Shown here: piece by piece, positions 10,161 to 20,715 of the stretch | Layout of the letters: each line of letters starts with the position of its first letter | Position numbering within the stretch: the first letter of the stretch is position 1 | NCBI RefSeq assembly: GCF_023065955.2 | Contig: NW_026622808.1 | Location: forward strand, 35,724,475 to 35,788,474 | Direction of reading: 5' to 3' | Length of the DNA: 64,000 bases | Source of the DNA: Ursus arctos | Taxonomy: Eukaryota > Chordata > Mammalia > Carnivora > Ursidae | Notes under the pieces: model-generated | The model's input: only the letters and a program-made list of their open reading frames with translations | Told to the model about the DNA's origin: nothing | Databases searched by the model: none | Made by a program: the position numbers and the translations under genes

Positions 10161-13100
10161 ACCCAACCCACAGGGTGCAGTCCCGTGAGTGCTTCCCGGC
10201 CTCAGTTTCCTTAATGTGCCCAGAGGAGGTTGGAGGGCCACTCCAGCTGATGTTCTAAGAAGGGAGAGTGACTGGGCAGGCTCAGGACTGGGCCTGCCGG
10301 AAGTGAAAGCCTAAAGGCACGTGGAGGTCTTGTGGGGTCTGGGGCCCAGGTGGGCTTCTGGCCAGCGTCCCAGCCTCGGCGGGAGCCTAGAGCAGTCCTG
10401 CAGCAGAGGCCGGCCCCAGCCACGGGCCCGCGGCGCCATTGTTTCCTTCCGGCCCGCTCAGCTCACCAGCCTTCTGGAGGAAACACACGGGAGGGCTCTG
10501 CCCTCTAGTGGCCACTGGTGGCCGGGCCTCTCCCTAGCTCCCGAGCCTCAGCGGAGCTCACTTCCCCCTCCGCCTTCTCGCCTTCTCGAAGTGCCTGCTT
10601 GCTGCACAGGAACAGGCCCATTTCCCAGGGGCTGGAACTGAGGCTGGTCCCTGGAGCCAGAGCCCAGGAATCTTGATCTCTGAGCACCTTTGAGCTCTGA
10701 CGTCCCTGCTTCCAGACATGAGCCCCCAGCCCGAGGCTCTGGGTGGTCCTAGGGTAACAGGGTCTGAGTCTGCCATGAGGGATGCCTGCTGTGCCCAGCA
10801 TGAGGGCACTCACAGATGGTGGTCCATACGAGCGCTCCAGGGGTTAGGAGAGCCTTAGCTCTGGAATGGGGAGCGTGCTTCTGCCCAGCTGGCCTTCCCC
10901 GACTGCAGCGTCCGACGTCCGGCTGTGGCCAGTACCTGTGGGTGGGGAAGCATCACTGGAGTTGAGAATTTGACCTAGGGCTTGACACAAAAGGAACTTT
11001 GCCTTTGGACACCCCCATCTCTGCACCAAACCCCAAGAGAAAGGGGGCAGGGGACACGGGGGAGGAGGGGAACCGAAGGGGAAATGCCACCTCTCCAGGG
11101 AGGCAAGCGTGCGTGCCGGGGCAGACTAGCAAGTCGCTCCTTGCCTTGACTGAGCCATGGGCTGAGGCTAAGAGCTCAGCCTCAGGAGACCCCCAGGCCC
11201 TCTGTGCCAGCCCTGAGCCCCCTGCCCTTCATTTCTAGAGTCTGAAACCGTGAAGGGTCACGACTCTTGCCAGGCACAAGATTCAGCGCAAACATGGTGG
11301 ACCCGCCCATCCCTGGGGGCAGCTGGCACCCGGGCTAGGCAGTGGCCAGGACAGCCCAAGCTGCAGTGGCTCAGAGCCTTCTCACTGGGGTCCTACAGGA
11401 GACCCCGCAGCTCTGGGGAAGGGCCTGTTCCAGGAAGCCTCTAGGTTCTGCCCAGGACATCAGAGCTCCAGTCCCCCCCCCCACCACCACACACACTTCC
11501 TGCTCTTTCTGCTCCCAATTAGCACTAATTGGACAAGAGGGAGAACCCACAGACCGTGCGGCAAAAGCAGTCAAGTCTGTAGGGTCCCAGGGAGGCAGGC
11601 CCCACTGGGGCCCAGGTGAGCCAGGCTTTGGGGGATGGGCCCTGGGGTCTCTGTCTTTCTGAGGGGAGATCAAGTGACAAGGCCACATCTGCCAGGGACC
11701 CCAGTGGTCCCTCTGGAAGACAGGAGCTTCTCCAGGGCTAGGGCAAAGTTGGGGATGGGGAGCCTGACACACAGCCCCCCTCTAGCCTAGCATTTGAGGC
11801 CTTCACACCAGCTACTCACCCCAACCTGGCCTCTCATTTCTTCTGCTCTGAGTCCTCACACACCCATCCACCATTCATGTATTCATTCATTCATTCATGC
11901 ATTGGCCCCCTATGGCCAGGCCCTGCAGCCACAAAAATGACACGCAGCCTTCGGCAGGGACTTGGAGGCCTGCTGAGGGCCAGGACCTCCTCCTGAGGGC
12001 CCTGGATGGTCCAACGCAGACCAGTGATAGGGTGGGCCTCAGGGTAGGAGGTCCCTGGGGTTCCACTCCACCGAAGCTGGCCTCTCCTCTACCACTCACC
12101 CCCGTCCAGGCCGGGGCCCAGGTTGGCATGGGCCACACTGGCAACCCAGTGGGCTGGTTCCGTTTCATTCTCGGTGAGGAGAAAAGGCCAGGCTGGCGGC
12201 GTGGCGTGCTGGGAGTGGAAGGATCGGCCGCATACCCTCCTCCGTGCCGCTGTGGGTGGCCCTCTCTGGTGAGGCTGTCATTCCCTTGATCACCCAGACT
12301 GGACTCAGGGGCCGTGCCATCCATGAGCAGGCCTGAGGGCACAAGCCCTGGCAGGAAGGCCCAGCACCGCGGGTCAGGAGGAGCGGGGGACTCCAAGCCC
12401 AAGCTGCTACGTGGTGGGGCTGGACCACGTGTGCCTGAGCCACATGAGCCTGGCCCCGGATCGCGGGCCCTGAGCCAGCCAGCCCCCTGGGCGCCACACC
12501 ACACGGCTCAGGCCCACCGTCCCGAGCTGGGGGCACAGGGGGAATGCAGGTGGGTCTGGCCTGGCCTCCATCCCCCAGAACATCCCCCTCAGGGAGACAG
12601 AAGCTTGGCTCTGCTCCCCTCCCTTCCCCACCTTAGAGATGGAGCAGTCCTGGGCAATTTGGTGTTGCCATGACAACCACACACTTTCTTCTTCCCTACT
12701 TAGCAGATTGAATCTGAGTTGCAGATTAAATCCTGGTGAGTTGTCTGTTCAGAAAGCACGCGGCTCCTTGTTTCCTGATGGCTGAGGCCGAGGAGATGCG
12801 CCCTGCCCTGCTCCCCGGGGCGCTGCTGGGGGTGGTTCCAGCCCAGCGGCAGACCCCCTGAGATATGGCTTCCCACCGGCACAACCGCATGGACAGCACT
12901 CTGGTGTGTCATCTCCGAGGTAAGCTGGACAGTGGCTGTCGGTGGCCCCGGACAATGTTCAGGCCTCTTTGACGTGAGGCACAGGGGTTTCTGACAAGAG
13001 CTCTGGACTCACAAGGCTCTCTCTGTCCCCTGCAGGGGTGTGTGCTGCTTTAGGGACTCAGGCAACCATGGCTGAGGGTTGCCTTTGTGTGAACAACTGG

Positions 13101-15170
13101 ATGACTGGGCCCTCGGGCCCCCAGAATGATCTTAACCTCTGCACTTTCCCCAGAGCCGACCTTAGCCAACTCTGACTATCAAAGATCAGAGCTCACTGTG
13201 AGTGGGGTCAGAGCTCAGCCCCCCAACGAAGGAGACTTGGGAGGAGGAAGAAAAGCCCTGTCTGGGATGGGGGCTGGTGGCCCTGGGAGGCATGCAGGGT
13301 ACTTGGGCAGGGGCATCATGGGCACCGAGTCCTTCTCTCCAGAGGGCTTGGGCCATGATTGGTCACCTCCTATTCTGGATGCCAGCTGTCCCCAGGGCCA
13401 GGCAGGCCCACCTTGTTAGTGCTGAATGCTCGGTGCCTGGTCTGGAGCCGTGACACTGCCCAGGTTCAGCCTGGCAGCCGGCTGGGGTTTAGCACACTGA
13501 AGGGCAGGTAGCCAGGGGGTGGTCAGAGAAAGGGTGGCCCAGCCTGTGGTCGGGTGTTCCCAGGCTAGGAAAGGGCATGGGGGAACGTTCGGGACAAGCA
13601 GGAGGACCTGCCTCTGCCGTCTGCCCTCAGGACTCACGTGCAGTCCTGTTGAACCCTCCACGTGGTCCTTTTCATGTGGCTGTCACCCCCCTGGGCTGCG
13701 GCAGCCCCAGGCCGGGGGCTGTCTCCTGGTTTAGGCCTTTATGGTGTTCACTCAGAGTTTTCTGAGTTTGTAGGAGAGAGCATAAAGTACAGAAGAAAAA
13801 AAGAAAAAGAAAAAGAATCAGCAGCAGAATATGGAAAGAAAAGAGGTAATAATTAATAGCTTGAGGAAAAACAATGGATTGTAGCAGAAAGGAAGCGGTA
13901 CACTACTTGGTTTAGCAGAGAACAGTGTTGACATAGTTTTAAACATAGAAACACTATCCATTTGCCCCAGACTGTGCCATTGGAAGGATAGAAGGGAAGT
14001 GTGTGGAGACGTGACTACCAGAGCTCATTTTTCCATACTATGAGGTCTATGTTCTAAAAGGGGAAAAATCGAGAAATAGCAATATAAGCAAATTATTCAG
14101 AAATGAGAAAGGAAACAGAAGAATTGGCCAAAAGAACTGAAAGGACGGGCCGGGGAGAGGGAAGCTAGGGTGTGGAGCAGAACCCGCCAGGTGTGGGTTA
14201 CCGGCCTTTGGTATCATTCGACTTTTAAAACTGTGGACATGTATTATTCTGATCAAAAGAAAAATTGAAAAGAAAACCAGGTAGGGTTTAGATAAAGAGT
14301 TCGTAAATCGCCCAGTAACTCATGAAGTCAGGAGACAGCACAGCAGGGATCTGCGCTCAGGTCTACGGCCAAAAGCACGGGAACTTGGGGTGACTTTGTC
14401 AAGACTATGGACTCAACCTATGGGCCGGGCAGCTCACCAAACCCGCACGAAGGCTGCAAAGACGGGCTCGGAGCTTAAGGGGATGCACGCCGTGCCTCTG
14501 GGCGGGGACACAGAGGCTCAAAGCCACTAGCTCGTGGAGGGCGCATCAACCCCGGGGTGGAGCGGGAACAGCAGAAGAGATGCCTTCCGGGCTGTCCCCT
14601 TCCTTTCTGCTTCTGGTGGCTTTTTGTCCCCAAGTTCCCCAGGCAGTCAGGCTGATTAATCACATTAATCAGAGGAGAGCTGGGGCATCGATGACATTCC
14701 TGACACTTTCTGGGAAACAATTCCTTGGGACAGACACACACTCTCCTTCTGTCTGCGGCCGAGGAGGCCATAGAACCTGGAATGTCCGGTCCTTGTTGCC
14801 GGCGTGTGGGCACCAGGGACACCGAGGCCGCTGTTCCTCCAGGGTTTTCCTGGCCTTAGCAGTGAGAAAGACTGTTGATTGAGTGACCAAGTGACAGGCT
14901 GCCTTGATACCACAGTTAATGCTGCACACTGCTGGGCGCCTGGCATCATGTGAAGCCCTTTCCAGACGTGGGACCCCAGTGAAAGGAGGGATTCGGCCCC
15001 CTGGCCAGCAGGTCCTGGGTCTGGGCCTCCAGGCTGGCCGGTTGGTCACGAGCTCAGCGTGAACTGAGCAGTCTCTTCTCCATCCCCGGCTTCCTTGGGC
15101 TCCGACTGGGCTCCGACTGGCGCTGACAGGCAGACCTGCTCTGATCCAGCAAGGGCGCCGTCAGGGTTCA

Positions 15171-15740
15171 TCTGCAGGCAAAATGTAGAAGCAGGTCCGG
15201 TACGGAGAAGTCTTCGTGCCAGGATATTGACTACCGTGCAGTTTACAACATAGCAAAAAACCGGAGACAACCTGAAAGTGTATACACGTGGTAAGAGAAA
15301 GAGCATCACGGGGGCCAGCAGAAGCAGGGCGAGGTGTGCTCTACATGTGAGGTGAAAAGAGGCACGGACAGGATGTGGCCTTTTAAACTGTCTGCAGGGC
15401 ACTGGCTGCTTGGGGATAATTTTTTTTTTTTTAAGATTTCATTTATTTATTTCAGAAGAGGGGGAAGGGGCAGAGGGAGAGGGACAAGCAGACTCCTCGC
15501 TGAGTGCAGAGCCCGACACGGGGCTCGATCTCACGACCCTGAGATCAGGACCTGAGCTGAAACCAAGAGTCAGATGCTTAACCGACTGAGCCACCCAGGT
15601 GCCCCTGCCCAGGGATAATTTATAATTTACAATTTATAATTAAATATTAGGAAATAGATGAAATACATAATAGCATCGGGTGATAAAATCATTTGTTATC
15701 AGGCAAAACCGTGCATGCAGACATGTGACTCTGGTCCACT
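15171..15740 (+). repeat. Possible old LINE 3' remnant interrupted by a SINE
   Basis: 'gtgcagtttacaacatagca' and 'ccggagacaacctgaaagtg' resemble the L1-like '...ataatagc...ggaaacaacccaaatg' text, and AT-rich DNA resumes after the SINE at 15606. Family not certain. Confidence 0.35.
15421..15605 (-). mobile_element. SINEC (antisense)
   Basis: T-run, 'aagatttcatttatttattt', GA-rich part, 'gggctcgatctcacgaccct', 'ttaaccgactgagccaccca', then GGTGCCCC. The flanking 'ggggataattt'/'agggataattt' is the probable target duplication. Confidence 0.93.
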
Positions 15741-17324
15741 TCCCCGGGTGAACACGGCCCAGGCTCCAGCCTCGGAGCGCACAGGCCCGCCCGCCCTCCA
15801 GCTCCCCACTCCAGCCCCCAAGAGCTGCTGCACAGGGACTTTTCCTTGGCTCCCATGATGGCCCCGGAGCATAGTGAGCGGGGATGAGAATGTTCTGGAG
15901 ACGGAAAAGAGGTCAAGTTAACCCCCAGGGTCTTACGCAGAGACAAAGGCAGGGCTGGAGTTAGGATGTGATTCTCAGGCTCTCTGGCTCTGCTGGATCA
16001 ACAGCCGGCTCCAGGGCCAGAACCTCATCTCTCAGGCTGCCAAGGCAACTGGAGCCCTGGCCGAGGTTGGAGGGGTGGCCCATGGAGGCAGATGGGAATG
16101 GGGCAACCTGGAGCAGCGGGCTGTGCGGCTCAGAACCAGGCACATCCAGGTCACAGCTCTTGGAGGAGGAGCAAGAGGAAGAAGGGGAGGAAGGGGAAGG
16201 CCTGATGGACCCCCACCACTGCGATATGACCCAGATACCGAAAGTCAACAGCCTTACTCCTTCCCCAGGGATCAGCGCCAGGCCCAGACATGCCTGGTGC
16301 TGCTCGCTGTCCACGAGTCCTAGCTGTGGCCAGAACTAGAAGGAGAAAGCCCGTTGATCTGAATCTGGCACCGTCATCCCAGTCCAGCGAAGGAACAACA
16401 GAAGCAAACACAGAGTTTACAGAGGTTAAGTCTGATAGGCTGACTGCAGAGACAATGCTTGGTTTTTGTTGTATTCTTGTTTTAGGGTGAGGAGGAAGAA
16501 CTCCACAACTGTAAGATCAGCTGTGATAAGTGGGTTCAAGCCGAGGACCCTGGCAAACTGGTGAGGGAGGCTGTGTTGGGTTGCCAGGGCCCCGGGCCTA
16601 AAGCTGAGGCCAGCGGGAGCCAGCGCAGTGTGTGTGGCCATGCGCCCGGATGGCAGGACCAACTCAGGCCTCTCCCTCTCCTTCAGAAGCAACCAACAGT
16701 GGCTGGCCCTCCTAGGACAAAGCCACGTTCTCCTCTAATCACCAGGGGACCTTTTTCTTTCTGCTTTAATCTAAGGCTGTGGGGAAATATAAACAACGAG
16801 CTGAGGCAATTTCTGAAATTGCTGAAAATCACTTAACCAGCTTCTGGAACATTCCCTCTCGTTCTGGGAAGCTGCTAGGCTGAGCCCAAGAGAGGCATTG
16901 GCTGGCCACTCATAGCCCTCTCCGGAAGCTGTGGCTTTGCCTCCCCAGGCCTGGCCGCCAGAGTTTGCCAAGATTTAGGAGGCCTAGGGCCTAGCTCCGC
17001 ACAGTCCCAACCCACGTTCTCGCCCTGGCTAAGCCCCTCCCGGGCAAGCCAGTCTGAACAGAAGCTTTCATTTCCTCTTCACTTGTAGCTTAACCTTCAA
17101 GGAAAGGGGAAAGAAATGCTTCTGCTTGACGAAGAAAGGACTCTTGACCGCATGCCTGTAACTTCCATGGACTGGGGACGGGGAGGAGGAAGCAGGCAGG
17201 GGTGAAACCAATGTCCCCAGAGCCACAGGTCCTCACTAACTCTGTTTGGCAGACTTATCATTTCACTCACAGGGCAAACACGAGGCTGGCGCTAGGCACC
17301 CCCTTGCAGGGCCCTCCATCCTCT

Positions 17325-17435
17325 CCTTGATTTCTGGCCACACCCTAGGAGGCAAGTGCTCTTGGGCCCATTTTCAGATGAGTCAACTGAGGCTCCAAGG
17401 GAAAGTGCCTTGCTCAAGGTCACACAGTTTGAAGT
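17325..17435 (+). repeat. MIR SINE fragment
   Basis: 'cccattttcagatgagtcaa', 'ctgaggctccaagggaaagt' and 'gctcaaggtcacacagtt' follow the sense MIR core. Confidence 0.8.
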
Positions 17436-18104
17436 GGGGCTGGATCTGCCTCCATGCCCCTCTCTGGAGGAACCCCCACCATAACCCGCCCTCCTAATTC
17501 TCAAGGGAGAAAGAGCACAGGGCTGTTGGAAGAAAGGGAAAGGAGTGGGACGGGGAGAGAGCAGCCTGCGAGGTCAATAGCACAGGCAACGGAGCCTGAT
17601 GGGGGCAAGGGCCCAGCAGCCAGGGAGGCGAGGAGAGGTGTGAGGGTTGGAGACTGGATAGCAGGTGTAGACAGCAGCTGTGCTCCCCAGGGCGCCCTTA
17701 GAGTCAGCCCCCATGGGATCCGAGGAAAGGGACAGGGAGCTGTGTTTCCAATGCCACGTGCTCTGGGTGAATGCCTTCAGTGGGTGACAGCCAAGGAAAA
17801 GCGGTGAACTCCTGAGTGTGTAACGCCCTTGCTTCTCTCTCCTCTGCTAGCTCAGGCTGAAATAGGCCTTTGAGTTGGGCTCACAGGGTGGGAGAATGGG
17901 ACCCCGGTGGGCATGGAGGGGGGTGAAGAGTGTCGGGGGAGTAAACTGGCCAGGGGATGGGGAGCAGAAGAGAAAGTGGGTGGGAAGGCAGGGAACACGG
18001 GGTGTGTAGGAAGCCTTTGCTGTGGCCTGTTTCCTGTGGCTCTCAGAGCTGCATCTGCTGGCCTACCTCTGTCCTTTCACCTTCCCTGGGCCATGGGGCG
18101 GGGG

Positions 18105-18190
18105 GGTGCCTAGTGACAGATGAGAAAGCTGAGCACAGAGGGCAAGATCTCCTGCAAAGTGAGTAAGGGGCCTGGGAGTCCCAGAGTCAG
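18105..18190 (+). repeat. MIR SINE fragment
   Basis: 'gacagatgagaaagctgagc' with 'acagagggcaagatctcctg' after it matches the MIR core. Short and diverged. Confidence 0.5.
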
Positions 18191-18570
18191 CCACCTTCCC
18201 ACTCCTTGGTGGCATCACCTGGGGTCAAGGACATCCACAGATGGGTAGGGGGGAGCTTTTTCTTTATAATGCAACATCATTTTTTGGTAAGATTGATTTC
18301 TCTCAAATATTTCTTATTTGAGCTAATGCTGATGCCTGTGCAAAGCAACAACCTCAAATTTTTTAACATGGGACAAAGACTGAGGGACTGAGGCAGGGCA
18401 GGAGTTGTAGGGGGAAATGAGCCTTAGAAGGTCAGGGTAGAGCCTTAAAACATCAAACCCTGTAGATTTCAAAGTGTTTTTTTTTTTTAACGAAAAGAAT
18501 TCTTCTTTCAAGCAAACTCTTAAACTAACCCCCAAATTTCAAATTGAATAAAAGCGGCACTGCTCTTCCT

Positions 18571-18582
18571 GGAGCAGGAGCA

Positions 18583-18618
<36 letters not shown>

Positions 18619-20428
18619 CAGGAGCAGGAGCAGGAGCAGGAACAGAGCAGGAGCAGGAGCAGAGCAGGAGCAGGAGCAGCAGGAGCAGAGCAGGAACAGG
18701 AGCAGGAGCAGCAGGAGCAGAGCAGGAGCAGGAGCAGCAGGAGCAGAGCAGGAACAGGAGCAGGAGCAGCAGGAGCAGAGCAGGAACAGAGCAGGAGCAG
18801 GAGCAGGAGCAGAGCAGGAGCAGGAGCAGCAGGAGCAGAGCAGGAACAGAGCAGGAGCAGGAGCAGCAGGAGCAGAGCAGGAGCAGGAGTAGAAACAGAG
18901 CAGGAGCAGGAGCAGAGCAGGAGCAGAGCAGGAACAGGAACAGAGCCGGAACAGGAGCAGAGCAGGAGCAGAGCAGGAACAGGAGCAGAGCAGGAACAGA
19001 GCAGGAGCAGGAGCAGAGCAGGAACAGCAGCAGGAACAGGAGCAGCAGAGCAGAGCAGGAGCAGCAGGAGCAGAGCAGGAGCAGGAGCAGCAGGAGCAGG
19101 AGCAGGAGCAGCAGGAGCAGAGTAGGAACAGAGCAGGAACAGAGCAGGAGCAGCAGGAGCAGAGCAGGAGCAGCAGGAGCAGAACAGGAGCAGGAGCAGA
19201 ACAGGAGCAGGAGCAGAAACAGAGCAGGAGCAGGAGCAGAGCAGGAACAGGAACAGAGCCGGAACAGGAGCAGAGCAGGAGCAGAGCAGGAACAGAGCAG
19301 GAGCAGGAGCAGAGCAGGAGCAGAACAGGAACAGGAGCAGGAGCAGGAACAGGAGCAGAGCAGGAACAGAGCAGGAGCAGGAGCAGAGCAGGAGCAGGAG
19401 CAGGAGCAGCAGGAACAGAGCAGGAACAGAGCAGGAGCAGGAGCAGCAGGAGCAGAGCAGGACCAGGAGCAGCAGGAGCAGAGCAGGAGCAGCAGGAGCA
19501 GAGCAGGAGCAGGAGCAAAAACAGAGCAGGAGCAGAGCAGGAGCAGAAACAGAGCAGGAGCAGGAGCAGAGCAGGAGCAGAGCAGGAACAGGAACAGAGC
19601 CGGAACAGGAGCAGAGCAGGAACAGCAGCAGCAGCAGGAACAGGAGCAGAGCAGGAGCAGAGCAGGAACAGAGCAGGAACAGCAGCAGGAACAGGAGCAG
19701 GAGCAGAGCAGAAGAGCAGGAGCAGAGCAGGAACAGGAGCAGGAACAGGAGCAGGAGCAGAGCAGGAACAGAGCAGGAACAGGAGCAGGAGCAGGAACAG
19801 GAGCAGAGCAGGAGTAGAGCAGGAGCAGGAACAGAGCAGGAACAGAGCAGGAGCAGAGCAGGAACAGGAGCAGAGCAGGAACAGAGCAGGAACAGGAGCA
19901 GAGCAGGAACAGAGCAGGAACAGCAGCAGGAGCAGGAACAGGAGCAGAGCAGGAGCAGAGCAGGAACAGGAGCAGAGCAGGAACAGAGCAGGAACAGAGC
20001 AGGAGCAGAGCAGGAACAGAGCAGGAACAGAGCAGGAACAGAGCAGGAGCAGAGCAGGAACAGGAGCAGAGCAGGAACAGAGCAGGAACAGAGCAGGAGC
20101 AGAGCAGGAACAGAGCAGGAACAGAGCAGGAACAGAGCAGGAGCAGAGCAGGAACAGGAGCAGAGCAGGAACAGAGCAGGAACAAGAGCAGAGCAGGAAC
20201 AGAGCAGGAACAGCAGCAGAAGCAGGAACAGGAGCAGAACAGGAGCAGAGCAGGAACAGGAGCAGAGCAGGGGCAGGAACAGAGCAGGAACAGGAGCAGA
20301 GCAGGAACAGAGCAAGAACAGCAGCAGGAGCAGGAACAGGAGCAGAGCAGGAACAGAGCAGGAACAGCAGCAGGAGCAGGAACAGGAGCAGAGCAGGAGC
20401 AGAGCAGGAACAGAGCAGGAGCAGGACA
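18571..20428. repeat. 1.86-kb GGAGCA/GGAACA minisatellite
   Basis: Tandem array made almost wholly of four words read on the plus strand: GGAGCA, GGAACA, GAGCA (one base short) and an extra GCA. The left part (to about 18.9 kb) is mostly GGAGCA with GCA insertions. The right part (about 19.85-20.15 kb) is dominated by an 11-bp compound unit GAGCAGGAACA. Rare variants such as GCCGGAACA, GGACCA and GGGGCA could serve as internal landmarks. No word supplies a stop on the minus strand in any frame, and 5-bp words switch frame, so three overlapping minus ORFs of about 550-650 codons of Leu/Cys-Ser/Ala-Pro arise by composition. Not a gene. Confidence 0.97.
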
Positions 20429-20514
20429 GTGCCCACCCCCCGCTCAGGCTCAGGTGTTACCACCACAGATCGCAGCAGGCCTTTGGATCAGGGAGGATCG
20501 GATCTGTCGAGGTA

Positions 20515-20715
20515 GAGGGTGGAGCTCAGGAATTGGGCAGACCCCCTGTTCTGCTGCCATCTTCCGAGCTGGGCAGCCCACGGCAAATCAAGCGCCTTCT
20601 CTGTGCCTCAGCATCCTCACCTGTAACACGCAGACCACTGAGGGGGCTGCTGCGGAGATCTAACCACTGACACCCATCAGGTGTGTGGTCACTCAGTACC
20701 TGGCACATGCCCGGT
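20515..20715 (-). repeat. MIR SINE fragment
   Basis: 'ttctctgtgcctcagcatcc', 'tcacctgtaacacgcagacc' and 'cactcagtacctggcacatg' match antisense MIR. Confidence 0.7.

Larger units (their letters stand above)
8853..15170. other. Intergenic GC-rich stretch without a recognisable gene
   Basis: About 6.3 kb of mostly unique, GC-rich sequence. It holds MIR pieces (9025-9125, 9998-10160), an ATTC run (about 11879-11900) and A/G-rich DNA near 13790-13830. Many ORFs of 60-240 codons exist because GC-rich DNA has few stops, but none shows a known domain, conserved motif or credible exon structure. No CpG island comparable with the one at 61.4-61.8 kb. Confidence 0.5.
15741..18570. other. Intergenic stretch without a recognisable gene
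   Basis: Unique sequence with a polypurine patch near 16155-16200 and MIR pieces at about 17325-17435 and 18105-18190. No exon or RNA gene could be supported. Confidence 0.5.

Noticed and set aside
11887..12504. 205-codon minus ORF in GC-rich DNA
   Set aside because: No domain or conserved motif and no exon signals that fit. Low-complexity Pro/Gly/Arg composition suggests chance.
12796..12861. Tiny signal-peptide-like ORF (MRPALLPGALLGVV...)
   Set aside because: Only 21 codons, no downstream exon found, and such Leu/Ala strings are common in GC-rich DNA.
9300..13700. A hidden 5' exon or promoter of SFMBT1, the expected left neighbour
   Set aside because: The region is GC-rich but not CpG-dense, and no matching coding exon was seen. 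In human the gap between the two genes is larger than the flank available here.
18520..20466. Three overlapping minus-strand ORFs of 548-648 codons and a 193-codon plus ORF
   Set aside because: They are the minisatellite read in different frames. The repeat words contain no stops on the minus strand, and the peptides are only Leu, Cys-Ser and Ala-Pro blocks, with no domain, splice structure or codon bias.
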